Shown piece by piece: positions 52,732-62,419 of a stretch of DNA of 64,000 bases. A model generated the notes under the pieces. That model was not told where the DNA came from, searched no databases, and worked only from the letters and a program-made list of their open reading frames with translations. Origin of the DNA: Mucilaginibacter sp. 14171R-50 (GTDB taxonomy: Bacteria; Bacteroidota; Bacteroidia; Sphingobacteriales; Sphingobacteriaceae); NCBI RefSeq assembly GCF_010093045.1, contig NZ_CP048115.1:3038001-3102000 (forward strand). Direction: 5' to 3'. How positions within the stretch are numbered: the stretch's first letter is position 1; every line of letters begins with the position of its first letter. The position numbers and the translations under genes are program-made.

Positions 52732-52893
52732 ATGGAAATGGGATATTCATCACTTGACATTGCCATGCTGCTGATAGCTGCATTGGTAATATTAGCCGCT
52801 TCGCGCGTGCCGGTAAAAACTAACGTCAATTTAAAAAAGAATAGTAAGCCCGGATTTAAGCGCGGAAGAAAAACAACCCATGCCATATCCTAA
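52732..52893 (+). CDS. possible small membrane protein
   Basis: A 53-residue frame has one hydrophobic helix (DIAMLLIAALVILAASRVPV) and a strongly basic tail (KKNSKPGFKRGRKTTH). It ends 38 bases before the glycosyltransferase. The shape is that of a small single-pass protein, but no homologue was recalled. The stretch 52487-52731 shows no other gene; an opposing frame at 52548-52886 was judged a shadow. Confidence 0.35.
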   Translation: MEMGYSSLDIAMLLIAALVILAASRVPVKTNVNLKKNSKPGFKRGRKTTHAIS

Positions 52894-52930
52894 TGTATCG
52901 CGCTGCCTGCCGGCGACGGGCAAGAAGGAT

Positions 52931-54106
52931 ATGAAAAAGATCAAGGTGGCGTTTTTCGCTGATATACTCACCGTGGATTTTGATGGTGCAGTGCGCACTA
53001 TGTATCAGCTTATACACCGTATTGATGCCGCCCGGTTCGATTACCTGTTTATTTATGGCGAGGGGCCCGAAAGCATATTAAATTTCGGGAGCTTTCAGAT
53101 ACCCGCGCTATCTTTACCTGTAAACTCAAATTATTCAATCGCCATACCCTTATTGGCAAAAGGCAGGTTAATAAAAAAGTTACAGGCATTTAATCCTGAT
53201 GTGGTTCACATTGCCACCCCTTCTTTTTTGGGGTCATTCGGGTTAGATTATGCTTGTCGCGCCGGTTTACCTGTTATCAGCATATATCACACTCACTTTA
53301 TATCGTATGTAGATTATTATTTTAAGCGGGCTCCGTTGCTTATCAGGCATGTTAAGCACCATCTAACTAAAGCTCATAAAAGTTTTTATAACCGTTGCGA
53401 TAAAGTTTACGTACCATCTGACAGCATCAGGAATGAACTGACGGAAATGGGTATTTATCCCGATAGCATGAAAATATGGAAGCGGGGCATAGACACCGCT
53501 TTATTCTCGCCATATAAAAAAGATAAGAGGCGGATACAAAAAGTGGTGGGTAACAAAAATCCAACCGTAATATTTGCCAGCCGCCTGGTCTGGGAAAAGA
53601 ACCTGGAAACCCTTTTTAATATATACGATAAGTTGCAAGCTCTTAAAACGCCTGTAAATCTTTTGATAGTTGGTAATGGCACGGCCCGACAGGCATGTGA
53701 AGTTAAAATGCCCAATGCTGTCTTTACCAACGATATCGATCATGAATACTTATCGGTACTCTACGCTTCAGCGGATGTTTTCCTGTTCCCGTCGGTTTCC
53801 GAAACGTATGGCAATGTGGTAATAGAGGCCATGGCGTCTGGTTTGCCATGTGTGATTGCCGATGGGGGCGGCTCAAAAGATTTTATTGACCAGGGTGTTA
53901 ACGGCTTTAAATGCAGCCCATACAATGCTGATGAATACGTAGAAAAGATAGAATTATTATTGCACAACCGGCAGCTTAGCGCCAGCTTTGCGGCCAACGG
54001 GTTACAATACAGTAAGCACTTGAGTTGGGATGAACTGGCGGGTGTATACTTTAACGATATCAGTAACCTTGTACTTGCATGCCGGATGCAGTTAGTATCG
54101 GCTTAG
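52931..54106 (+). CDS. glycosyltransferase family 4
   Basis: The start was set at 52931 (MKKIKVAFFADI). The 391-residue GT-B enzyme has an N-terminal acceptor domain (VVHIATPSFLG, IYHTHFISYVDYY) and a C-terminal donor domain (FASRLVWEKNLETL, LLIVGNG, FPSVSETYGNVVIEAMASGLPCVI) with the family Glu pair in SETYGNVVIEA. The shape resembles DgdA/PimB-like lipid or polysaccharide mannosyl- or glucosyl-transferases. The donor is unknown. Confidence 0.85.
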   Translation: MKKIKVAFFADILTVDFDGAVRTMYQLIHRIDAARFDYLFIYGEGPESILNFGSFQIPALSLPVNSNYSIAIPLLAKGRLIKKLQAFNPDVVHIATPSFLGSFGLDYACRAGLPVISIYHTHFISYVDYYFKRAPLLIRHVKHHLTKAHKSFYNRCDKVYVPSDSIRNELTEMGIYPDSMKIWKRGIDTALFSPYKKDKRRIQKVVGNKNPTVIFASRLVWEKNLETLFNIYDKLQALKTPVNLLIVGNGTARQACEVKMPNAVFTNDIDHEYLSVLYASADVFLFPSVSETYGNVVIEAMASGLPCVIADGGGSKDFIDQGVNGFKCSPYNADEYVEKIELLLHNRQLSASFAANGLQYSKHLSWDELAGVYFNDISNLVLACRMQLVSA

Positions 54107-54221
54107 TTATACGGATTTGACCATGGGTTTTCCGGGCCTGCCGGAAATTTGGGGCGCTGTTGATGAGCACCTGGCCTTCGGTCTCGGGATGGTTAAAGTT
54201 TTTGTCATCCTTTAGGTCGAT

Positions 54222-55250
54222 CTATTGCTCGTCACCGCCCTCATGCTCCGTTTTTTCGGGTTTGTATTGAAAGCTCCACACCAGGTAAAACAAGGCAGGC
54301 AATATAAAAACACTGCCTATAAGTAATGCCGCCCCCAACATTTGGATGGCTTTTTCGGCGCCCTGATGCTGGATGAGCGATAAATGCCCGCCGTTTTTTA
54401 GAATAATGATGTTCGGGTAATGCTTATAGGTAGTGGTTATCAGTATCATGGTAACCTGAAAACCCGCCAGCACACGGATAATAAAGCGCTTACCATTCGC
54501 TATCAAATACCAAAGCGCTATCAGCGATATGGTAGCCGCGCTTACCGCAACTACGCCGATGATGCTGCCAAAAACCCATTGCACTAACGGAATGCCCTCT
54601 TTAACCGAAGCGACAAAAACAACCGAGCCGGCAACTACCGCTGCAATATTCATCAATTTTGCTTTGCGGATGAATCGCTTTCGTTCGTCTTCGGTTTCGC
54701 CAATAAGGTAAATGGCTGCCAGAAAACCGCACAGCGCCACCGTAAAGAAACCAATAGCCACCGAGAACCAGTTTAGCCAGCTATAAATATAGGCGTCCAT
54801 AAAATTGGTTGCCAGCGGATCAACCCGGCCTGATACGGTGCTGCCGGCTATAATGCCGAGGAACAACGGTGTGATAAAACTGGAATACACAAATATCTTA
54901 TTGTACACCTTCTGCATATTATCGTGCACTGCATCATAATTGCGGAAGGTGAGGGCCGTGCCGCGCGCGATGATGCCCATAAGCATGATTACTAATGGGA
55001 TATGCAGGTAGGTAGACATGGTTGCATATATCACCGGGAAACCCACAAACAGTATTACAATGGCAATAATAAGCCACATATGATTGGCCTCCCAGATAGG
55101 GCCAATGGCGTTATACATGATTTTGCGCGTGCGCGATTTGTTTTTGTTTGATGTAAACATTTCAATAATACCCGCCCCAAAATCGGCGCCGCCCATAACC
55201 AGGTACAACAGCAGGGCTACCCACAAAAAAACAATGACCACGTATATCAT
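54222..55250 (-). CDS. cydB: cytochrome bd oxidase subunit II
   Basis: A 342-residue membrane protein with about eight helices (VVIVFLWVALLLYLVMGGADFGAGIIEMF at the start; IGPIWEANHMWLI; FRNYDAVHD). These are conserved in CydB. It follows cydA with an ATGA overlap. Bd oxidase reduces O2 with quinol at high affinity and resists NO. Confidence 0.92.
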   Translation of the reverse strand: MIYVVIVFLWVALLLYLVMGGADFGAGIIEMFTSNKNKSRTRKIMYNAIGPIWEANHMWLIIAIVILFVGFPVIYATMSTYLHIPLVIMLMGIIARGTALTFRNYDAVHDNMQKVYNKIFVYSSFITPLFLGIIAGSTVSGRVDPLATNFMDAYIYSWLNWFSVAIGFFTVALCGFLAAIYLIGETEDERKRFIRKAKLMNIAAVVAGSVVFVASVKEGIPLVQWVFGSIIGVVAVSAATISLIALWYLIANGKRFIIRVLAGFQVTMILITTTYKHYPNIIILKNGGHLSLIQHQGAEKAIQMLGAALLIGSVFILPALFYLVWSFQYKPEKTEHEGGDEQ

Positions 55251-56578
55251 GCGCTTACAGGTTTAGGTGTATCCTTGTCGTAAATTACCGGTACCATTTT
55301 TATTTGCCTGTACAGCAAAAATATGACTACTATACTTAAAGTAAAGTAGACTGCCGTAAACAGGTAAAAAGAGTAAGCCACCCCCGGCATAGGGGTAACA
55401 GCGTCGGCAGTACGCATAACTCCCTGTATTATCCAGGGCTGGCGGCCAACCTCGGTAACCGTCCATCCGGCCTCAACGGCAATAAAACCAATAGGGGTAG
55501 CCGCTATAAATAGTTTCAGGAACCAGCGTTTGTCGAACCAGGAGCGTTTTTTTAACAGGGCTACCAGGTACAGCACCCCCAAGGCCATCATCAGCATACC
55601 AAGGCCCACCATTAATTGAAAAGCATAATGTGTGACGGCCACAGGCGGCTGGTTTTTTTCAGGGATCTTATCAAGGCCCGTTACCGGTGTTTTAAAATCA
55701 TCGTGCACCATAAAGCTTAATAGGCCGGGCAGTTCAATGGCGTAATCAACTTTTTTATTCTTTACATCGGGCACACCGCCAATAATAAGCGGAGTGTTGG
55801 GCCTGGTAATAAAATGAGCTTCCATGGCGGCAAGCTTGGCGGGTTGTGTTTTGGCCACCATTTTTGCCGATATATCGCCGCTAAGGGGTTGCAATATACT
55901 GGCTGTAACCCCAAAAATTGCCGCTATTTTAAACGCTTTTGCATGAAAGCCTACATTTTGTTTCCGCATGATCATGAGCGCATGCACGCCCGCCACAGCG
56001 AAGCCGGTAGCCGCAAATGCAGCTATGGACATGTGCAACGCTTGCGAAAACCAGGCTGGGTTAAACATCGCCTTGATAGGGTCAATGTTAATGTATTTGC
56101 CGTTTACCACATCAAAACCGGCAGGGGTGTTCATCCAGGCATTGGCAGCTACCACCAATATGCCCGACAACAGCCCGCTTATCCCCACCACAATCCCTGT
56201 AAACCAATGGAACCATCGGTTAAACCTGTTCCACCCGTAAAGAAAAAAGCCGAGCGCGATGGCCTCAATAAAAAAGGCCGTTCCCTCTAATGAAAAGGGC
56301 ATGCCAAATATGGGCCCGGCGTGTTTCATAAAGGTTGGCCAAAGCAGGCCCAGCTCAAAAGATAATACCGTGCCTGATACCGCGCCGGTTGCGAAGAAGA
56401 TGGCCACGCCTTTGCTCCAGGCTTTGGTTACATTGCGGTACACCGGGTTGCCGGTACGTAACCATAAAAAATGTGATACTGCCATAAAAAAGGGCATTAC
56501 CATACCTATGCATGAAAATATGATGTGGAAGCCCAGGGACAACGCCATTTGCGACCGCGCGGCCATAAAATTATCCAT
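55247..56578 (-). CDS. cydA: cytochrome bd oxidase subunit I
   Basis: The 443-residue protein has nine or so helices. FHIIFSCIGM contains the early haem-ligand His, and GRQPWIIQGVMRT is the conserved GRQPW motif. The Q loop is short (VHDDFKTPVTGLDKIP), as in the shorter bd-oxidase type. It is the first gene of cydAB. Upstream is the AT-rich region 56579-56882 with a hairpin; the FNR-like regulator at 57447 is a plausible controller. Confidence 0.92.
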   Translation of the reverse strand: MDNFMAARSQMALSLGFHIIFSCIGMVMPFFMAVSHFLWLRTGNPVYRNVTKAWSKGVAIFFATGAVSGTVLSFELGLLWPTFMKHAGPIFGMPFSLEGTAFFIEAIALGFFLYGWNRFNRWFHWFTGIVVGISGLLSGILVVAANAWMNTPAGFDVVNGKYINIDPIKAMFNPAWFSQALHMSIAAFAATGFAVAGVHALMIMRKQNVGFHAKAFKIAAIFGVTASILQPLSGDISAKMVAKTQPAKLAAMEAHFITRPNTPLIIGGVPDVKNKKVDYAIELPGLLSFMVHDDFKTPVTGLDKIPEKNQPPVAVTHYAFQLMVGLGMLMMALGVLYLVALLKKRSWFDKRWFLKLFIAATPIGFIAVEAGWTVTEVGRQPWIIQGVMRTADAVTPMPGVAYSFYLFTAVYFTLSIVVIFLLYRQIKMVPVIYDKDTPKPVSA

Positions 56579-56806
56579 AGTGCAAGTTTAAGTACTATAT
56601 AAACGTTTACTTATATAAATTGCACATTTTTAGCAATTTAGAACGAATAATAATTAGATAAAAAGCCGCAACATTGTTGGATTTTTGGTGATTATTGAGT
56701 ATCGGAAGCCCTTAAAATACTCTTTTACAGCCGCCTAAAGGGGTGTTTTATTAACTAATTGATTATTAGTTACTTGCAAAACATAAAAATTCAACTGATT
56801 GATTAT

Positions 56807-56858
56807 CAGGTGTTCATGTTTGTTCACGGTGTTCACGTGCACCGAAAATGAACACCTG
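56807..56858. repeat. nested inverted repeat upstream of cydA
   Basis: CAGGTGTTCAT (56807-56817) pairs with ATGAACACCTG (56848-56858); inside, CGGTG (56827-56831) pairs with CACCG (56840-56844). TGTTCA-type units also repeat in tandem. No T-run follows on either strand. It may be an operator or a palindromic repeat. The rest of 56579-56882 holds no gene. Confidence 0.5.
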
Positions 56859-56882
56859 CCAAAAATGACGTAAATAGGAGTA

Positions 56883-57191
56883 TTACCTATGTCTGTTCAG
56901 TTTCTGTACCAGTGCGGCCGACGCGTCGTCGTTTGAAACCCCGTAACCGTTTACCAGTACCCCTTTTGCATCGCTTTTAGTAGAAGATATTGCGTAAAGC
57001 ACAGCTTCGTCGTCCGGGTCGGATTCTCCTTCAAAACGGAAAACGCCGTCTATTTCAAATTCCTCCGGAGATAGCTGGGTATTCGTGTTATGGCAGATAA
57101 GACAATCTTTTTGAACATTAAAATCAAGCGTGTAGCCCTCTGCTTTAAGACCGTTTATGGTTTGAGATAGCGTTCCGTAATCTGTTTTCAT
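56883..57191 (-). CDS. 102-residue conserved hypothetical protein
   Basis: The protein is small and soluble: TLSQTINGLKAEGYTLDFNV, then EEFEIDGVFRFEGESDPDDEAVLYAI. Proteins like this are often named phosphoribosylpyrophosphate synthetase in Bacteroidetes, probably in error, because no PRPP motif is visible. Its function is unknown. The gap 57192-57446 shows nothing. Confidence 0.6.
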   Translation of the reverse strand: MKTDYGTLSQTINGLKAEGYTLDFNVQKDCLICHNTNTQLSPEEFEIDGVFRFEGESDPDDEAVLYAISSTKSDAKGVLVNGYGVSNDDASAALVQKLNRHR

Positions 57192-57446
57192 AACGATAAA
57201 TGTTTGATGCTAATTTAGATATTTTTAATCATCTCATCGCCCTTAAATCCCACGTGCCCTGCATCTTCTTTAGCCTTGATCTGCCGCAATTTTTATAATA
57301 GCACGAGCAGCAATTTGTGCTAACGTTACCTTTTTGCGACAAGCAAGCCAGATGTTTGCTGCTGTATCGGCCCCGTCTATGCCCAGCCAATGCGCGGTTG
57401 GCGCGGCGGTGCACCCGGTTGTTAGGGGTAGTAAGGGCTTAGTTGC

Positions 57447-58151
57447 CTATTCAAATCCTTCGTTGGCGTTGTCCACCAGCTTTTGAAGCGCCGGTTCATT
57501 TAAAAGTACGATGCTTTTGCCGTTTACCGCTATCAGCCCGTCCTGAATGAAATCCTGCGTTACCTTAAACCAGGTTTCGTAGGATACCGCCGCGTAGCTG
57601 GACAGATCCTGCCGGGTCAGCTCGATGTTTATCGCGCCGGCTGCATCGGTGCCGAACAAATTTTTGAGGTTGAGCATAGCAAGCGCAATGCGTTCTTTAA
57701 CAGGCATGTGTACCAGGTTACGCATGCGTTTTTCTGATTTTTGCAGCTCATCCGCAAAAAACTTCATTAAGGCGTAAGTGAACTTATGATTTACATTAAG
57801 TGTTGATTCAAAAAAGGAGAGGTCGATATAGCACAGTGTGGTTTGTTCTAAAGCTGTTGTGGCTACCGGATAAACAGGGTTATTACCCAGGCCCATATGC
57901 CCCAGTATATCGCCCGGTTTAGCAAAACGAATAATAAGCTCCTTATCGTTGTTCCAGCGTTTGTGTACTTTTACTTTGCCTGTAAAAACAAAGTAAACAC
58001 CCTTAACGGGGTCGCCTTCCTTAAAAATACTCTCGCCCTTTTTTATTATGAAGTTTGTTTTATGGGCGCCGATAGCGGGTAACCAATCTTTAACACTGTT
58101 AGTACATAAAAAGCAATTATTTAAATTGCATACATCTTTACTTTCTTTCAT
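57447..58151 (-). CDS. Crp/FNR-family regulator with FNR-like cysteines
   Basis: The 234-residue protein has a nucleotide-binding-type barrel (GESIFKEGDPVKGVYFVFTGKVKV), a long dimer helix and an HTH (IELTRQDLSSYAAVSYETWFKV). N-terminal C8, C13, C16 and C107 (TTLCYID) could bind a [4Fe-4S] cluster. C107 aligns with E. coli FNR C122, while the N-terminal spacing C-x4-C-x2-C is mirrored. It may sense O2 and control cydAB. Confidence 0.82.
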   Translation of the reverse strand: MKESKDVCNLNNCFLCTNSVKDWLPAIGAHKTNFIIKKGESIFKEGDPVKGVYFVFTGKVKVHKRWNNDKELIIRFAKPGDILGHMGLGNNPVYPVATTALEQTTLCYIDLSFFESTLNVNHKFTYALMKFFADELQKSEKRMRNLVHMPVKERIALAMLNLKNLFGTDAAGAINIELTRQDLSSYAAVSYETWFKVTQDFIQDGLIAVNGKSIVLLNEPALQKLVDNANEGFE

Positions 58152-58211
58152 TTAACATTAAGGTTGCGGTTGCAATATCACTAAAAGCAGGTAATATTTA
58201 GCTGGAGCGGG

Positions 58212-58667
58212 TTACTGTGCGGCGTTATTTTCGTCTTTTGAAGTCAAAAGGTTGTTTAGCGATAATGGCCCCGAGCCTATAACGGCAAAAATTGTAAGCA
58301 GCGCACAGGCAAAAATAGATAACCATAGATCATTGTTCGGTTCTGATTTGAATATGTTAATGACGAATAAAGCCGATATGACTATGGGTAATTGTAAAAT
58401 TGATGATAAACGGGTAAGCAAGCCCAGCGCAATCAACACGCCGCCTGTCATGTGTACAAAAATTACGTAATACATCACCGCCTTTAAAAAAACCGGTGAA
58501 AGGTTTATAACCTGCTGGTCTTCAATGATCCAACGTAAATAATTTATATTCTGCATAAAGGTGAGCCCCTTTAAAAACAGGAATATCCCCAGTAAAATGC
58601 GCAGTATATCCAGGATGGCAGGGTGGTGTTTGTCGCCCCAGGTCTCAACTTTATTAATAACATTCAT
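58212..58667 (-). CDS. DoxX-family membrane protein
   Basis: The 151-residue protein has four transmembrane helices (ILRILLGIFLFLKGLTFM, FLKAVMYYVIFVHMTGGVLIALG, QLPIVISALFVINIF, LWLSIFACALLTIFAVIGSG) and DoxX-like order. It lies downstream in the FNR-like gene's direction but upstream of it in position (60 bases before), so the two may be co-transcribed. The 58668-58887 gap is AT-rich and divergent. Confidence 0.75.
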   Translation of the reverse strand: MNVINKVETWGDKHHPAILDILRILLGIFLFLKGLTFMQNINYLRWIIEDQQVINLSPVFLKAVMYYVIFVHMTGGVLIALGLLTRLSSILQLPIVISALFVINIFKSEPNNDLWLSIFACALLTIFAVIGSGPLSLNNLLTSKDENNAAQ

Positions 58668-58887
58668 GCCTGCAGGTTTAAAGTTCTTTAATACTAAACG
58701 GTTAGCGCCGGCTTTTTATTGGAATACAGTGCCCGGCAAACTAATGTTGATTAAATATTGCTTTAGCAATGTTTTAAAATGTAAATTTACTTATATATTT
58801 GTAAATATATTGTTAAAACAATAAAATTATTCTGATTAAGCCGTTATTTATTGAAATAAATATGGCTTACAGTATGTACATTAATTT

Positions 58888-60777
58888 ATGAAAAAAAGTA
58901 ATCTAAAAAACGGTATTCCCATTTCGCCTCTATTAAATCAACTTGATAATGCTACAGACCCGGTAAACAAATCAACCTTTTTAAAAGCACGGCTTTTACG
59001 CATATGTGTTTACGCGGTGGTTGTTGCGGTGGCAATAAGCTTTATTGCTAAAGTGCTGGTATCGCTTATCAACCTGGTAACTAATATATCTTTTTATGGT
59101 AGCCTAAGTGTAGCTTTCCATAGTCCGGCGGCCAACGGCCTGGGTTTATGGGTTATTGCCATACCTGCCATCGGGGGCGTTATTGTTGGCTTCATGGCGC
59201 TATACGGTTCAAAGGCCATACGTGGCCATGGCATACCCGAGGCTATGGAGCAGATATTGGTTAACGAGAGTAATATCAAGCCTTCTATAACCTTTTTAAA
59301 GCCGGTATCATCAGCAATTGCCATCGGAACGGGCGGACCCTTCGGCGCGGAAGGGCCTATTATTGCCACCGGCGGGGCTTTGGGCTCAACCCTGGGGCAA
59401 TTGTTTAAAGTTACCGCCAACGAGCGAAAAATTATTTTGGCAGCAGGGGCAACAGCAGGTATGTCGGCCATATTTGGCACCCCCATTGCCGCTGTGTTTC
59501 TGGCGATAGAGCTTTTATTGTTTGAGTTTTCACCAAAATCGATATTGCCGGTGGCGCTGGCGTGTATTACGGGCGCGGCAGGGCACCATTTGCTGTTCGA
59601 ATCGGGGCCGGTATTCCCAATGCCGGATATGGCCATACCATCAAACCTGGCGTTAGGCATATACAGCTTTATCGGCCTTTTGATCGGTCTTCTATCATTA
59701 GGCATTACCAAAATAGTTTATTTTATTGAAGATGCCTTTGAAGAACTGCCCATACACTGGATGTGGTGGCCTGCAATTGGCGGCCTGGCGGTGGGTGTTA
59801 TAGGCTATTTTTCGCCTCATACCCTGGGTGTGGGGTATGATAATATCACCGGCATTTTATCAGGTACTTGGCCATTAACACTTATAATCAGCCTGTGCCT
59901 GTTCAAATTTTTATCATGGGCCATTGCGCTGGGCAGCGGCACATCCGGCGGTACGCTTGCACCATTGTTAACTATTGGCGGCGCATCGGGGTCGATAATA
60001 GGTTACGCCATATTAACCTACTTTCCCAACTCGGGTATAACATTGCCGATGGCGGCGTTGATAGGCATGTCGGCTATGTTTGCGGGCGCGTCAAGGGCGT
60101 TTATTACCAGTATCGTCTTCGCACTCGAGGCAACCATGCAATCGCACGCGCTGTTGCCCTTGCTGGGCGCCTGTACAGCGGCATATATCGTATCGTTCTT
60201 TTTGATGGAAAACACCATCATGACAGAAAAGATCGCCCGTCGCGGGATCGCCACCCCCGATTCGTTTGAGCCGGATATTTTGCAGAAAATGTACGTAGCC
60301 GATGTAATAGATGATAATGCCATCGTACTGAGCGCCGAAAATACCATTACTGAGGTGAAAAACTGGTTGAATAAAAACAAGGTAGATAACAACTATTTTG
60401 TATTGATAGATAACCAAAATAATTACGGCGGAACGTTGAAGATAACCGATCTGTACAACGCTGATGCCAAGGGCGCCGAAAGTTTGAACGACCTGGTAAA
60501 ACCCGGCCCGGGCCCGGTGATAAAAAGCACCGATACACTACACCAAGCGGTAGAGATCATGTCGAAAAACAATGCCGAAGTACTTCCTATTTTATCTGCC
60601 GGGGGCGATGGTAAAGTGATAGGGGTGTTGTCATATAAGGATATTATCAAGGCCTACCAGACCAATATCCACAAAAATGAGAACCTGCATGTAAAAATAT
60701 CACTGAGGCGCCAGCGTATGAAAATGGTGATACGTGGTAAAAAGCTTATTAACTTAAGTAACGATGGCGGCGCATAG
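58888..60777 (+). CDS. ClC-type chloride channel/transporter with CBS pair
   Basis: The 629-residue membrane protein has ClC motifs GHGIPEAM, GTGGPFGAEGP (gating Glu) and GSGTSGGTLAPLL with ten or more helices. Two C-terminal CBS domains lie at about residues 460-600 (VADVIDDNAIVLS and LVKPGPGPVIKSTDTLHQAVEIM). It moves chloride, perhaps coupled with protons. Length is normal for the CBS-bearing type. Confidence 0.9.
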   Translation: MKKSNLKNGIPISPLLNQLDNATDPVNKSTFLKARLLRICVYAVVVAVAISFIAKVLVSLINLVTNISFYGSLSVAFHSPAANGLGLWVIAIPAIGGVIVGFMALYGSKAIRGHGIPEAMEQILVNESNIKPSITFLKPVSSAIAIGTGGPFGAEGPIIATGGALGSTLGQLFKVTANERKIILAAGATAGMSAIFGTPIAAVFLAIELLLFEFSPKSILPVALACITGAAGHHLLFESGPVFPMPDMAIPSNLALGIYSFIGLLIGLLSLGITKIVYFIEDAFEELPIHWMWWPAIGGLAVGVIGYFSPHTLGVGYDNITGILSGTWPLTLIISLCLFKFLSWAIALGSGTSGGTLAPLLTIGGASGSIIGYAILTYFPNSGITLPMAALIGMSAMFAGASRAFITSIVFALEATMQSHALLPLLGACTAAYIVSFFLMENTIMTEKIARRGIATPDSFEPDILQKMYVADVIDDNAIVLSAENTITEVKNWLNKNKVDNNYFVLIDNQNNYGGTLKITDLYNADAKGAESLNDLVKPGPGPVIKSTDTLHQAVEIMSKNNAEVLPILSAGGDGKVIGVLSYKDIIKAYQTNIHKNENLHVKISLRRQRMKMVIRGKKLINLSNDGGA

Positions 60778-60792
60778 TATTAATTAAGTAAA

Positions 60793-60825
60793 AAGCCGCC
60801 CTTCGAAATATCGAAGGAGCGGCTT
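60793..60825. terminator. terminator between the ClC gene and efflux operon
   Basis: A stem AAGCCGC-c-CTTCGA / TCGAAG-ga-GCGGCTT with loop AATA; on the minus strand it is followed by TTTTT. It can end the efflux operon and the ClC gene. Confidence 0.7.
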
Positions 60826-60862
60826 CACTCATCACTCATCCTTTGCTCTTAGTATCTAAATA

Positions 60863-60970
60863 ATTCCCTCCCTCGGGCGGGGTGTGCTGGCCTTTGTAGG
60901 GGAGGGAGGGTGGCTGTGCAAATACCCGTGCCACATTAACTCCTCCCTGCACCCTCCTGTTGGGAGGGAA
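60863..60970. repeat. C/G-rich palindromic intergenic repeats
   Basis: Several TCCCTCCC and GGGAGGGA units occur in inverted orientation (60864-60872, 60902-60909, 60963-60970). They resemble the repeats at 62421-62570. No coding sense was found. Confidence 0.6.
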
Positions 60971-60989
60971 TCGCACAAACCCACTGCTC

Positions 60990-62405
60990 TTATTTCCAGC
61001 CACCACCCAATGAGCGGTAAAGATCTGATATGGCACTAAGCTGCGCACGTTTAATAGCTGCCAGTTCAAGTTCGCTTTGCAGTACGTTGCCCTGGGCGGT
61101 TATAACTTCAAGGTAGGTAGCCATACCGTTTCTGAACAGCAGGTTGGCGTTACCGGTAGCCTGCTGCAGTGTTGCAACCCTTGTTGCTGCTATGCTTTGC
61201 TCGGCCTTCAGCTTTTCGATCTTGACCAGTGCGTCAGATACTTCGCCGACAGCATTTAACACCGACTGGCGGAACTGCAGCACGGTTCTTTCGCGGTCAA
61301 CTTTAGCCACCTCATATTGTGTTTTTAACCTTTTGCGGTTAAACAATGGCTGGGTAATACCGCCCGCCACTGTACCGAACAATGATGCCGGAATATTGAA
61401 CCAGTTACTTGCTTTAAAAGAGTTAACACCACCGGCGGCAGTAATGGTTAGTGACGGGTACATGCTTGCCTTAGCTATCCCCACCTGCGCGTTGGCAATG
61501 TTTAGGGCCAACTCGGCGGTTTTAACATCGGGCCTGCGGCTTACAATAGCTGATGGTAAGCCCGCAGGCAGGTTATCGGCCAGTTGTATGTTATCCAAAG
61601 TGTTGCTGCGTTCTATCCTGTCGGGAAGTGAACCGGTAAGTATTCGCAGGGCATTTTCTTGTATGGTTATGTTTTGCTCAAATTGTGGTACCAACTGTAC
61701 TGCTGCAAGGCGTTGTGCCTCGGCTTGTTGTACGGCCAACGAGGTAACCTGCCCCGCATCAAATTGCAAACGGATAATGCGCAGCGTGCTATCATTTAGT
61801 TTAACGTTCTTTTGAGCGATATTAAGCTGCTCATCAAGCATCAGCAGGTTGTAATACCCTTGCGATACACTTGCCACTATATTGGTTTGAATAGCCTTTT
61901 TTGCTTCGGTAGTTTGCAGGTATTGAGCCAAAGCTGTTTTGCTCTGGTTACGTATCTTGCCCCAGATATCGGCTTCCCACGATAGCGCCAGGTTAGCGGA
62001 ATAATCTTCGACATGTTTGGTTTTGATATCATATTGATCAAGGCTTAAACCGTTCAGGCTGTTATCAGACGGGCGACTGGTACTGGCCGTTACGTTCAGG
62101 TTTACCTGCGGGGTGTAATTCCATTTAACCTGTTTAAACAACAACTGCGATGCCTCAATATTTTTAACCGCTATCTGCATGTCATAATTGTTGGCTATGG
62201 CGCTGTCGATCAGTTTTTGCAGGGTTGGTTCGGTAAAAAAGTTTCTCCATTGTATATCGGCTATACTGGCCGTATCTGCTGTTGTTGCCGCGTTCCTGAA
62301 CGTGGCGGGCAACTCAGGTTTAGGCGTTTCAATATCCTTTGAAACCTTACATGCACTTAATGCCAGCAGCAGCATAAATGCGAATGTGTTTATATATTTT
62401 TTCAT
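60990..62405 (-). CDS. TolC/OprM-type outer-membrane efflux lipoprotein
   Basis: A 471-residue lipoprotein (LLLALSACKVSK, Cys19) of the NodT family. It has two repeated outer membrane efflux halves (DIQWRNFFTEPTLQKLIDSAIANNYDMQIA; AGLPSAIVSRRPDVKTAELALNIANAQ). It forms the trimeric outer-membrane channel for the RND pump. It follows the permease gene, separated by 165 bases of repeats. Confidence 0.9.
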   Translation of the reverse strand: MKKYINTFAFMLLLALSACKVSKDIETPKPELPATFRNAATTADTASIADIQWRNFFTEPTLQKLIDSAIANNYDMQIAVKNIEASQLLFKQVKWNYTPQVNLNVTASTSRPSDNSLNGLSLDQYDIKTKHVEDYSANLALSWEADIWGKIRNQSKTALAQYLQTTEAKKAIQTNIVASVSQGYYNLLMLDEQLNIAQKNVKLNDSTLRIIRLQFDAGQVTSLAVQQAEAQRLAAVQLVPQFEQNITIQENALRILTGSLPDRIERSNTLDNIQLADNLPAGLPSAIVSRRPDVKTAELALNIANAQVGIAKASMYPSLTITAAGGVNSFKASNWFNIPASLFGTVAGGITQPLFNRKRLKTQYEVAKVDRERTVLQFRQSVLNAVGEVSDALVKIEKLKAEQSIAATRVATLQQATGNANLLFRNGMATYLEVITAQGNVLQSELELAAIKRAQLSAISDLYRSLGGGWK

Positions 62406-62419
62406 TGTTTTTGTATTTG

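Noticed and set aside
52548..52886. 112-codon minus-strand frame beside the tRNA
   Set aside because: The composition is unlike a real protein and it opposes a more plausible small plus-strand frame.
57229..57414. 61-codon minus-strand frame between the FNR-like and hypothetical genes
   Set aside because: Arg/Cys-rich random-looking translation; no start signal or relative.
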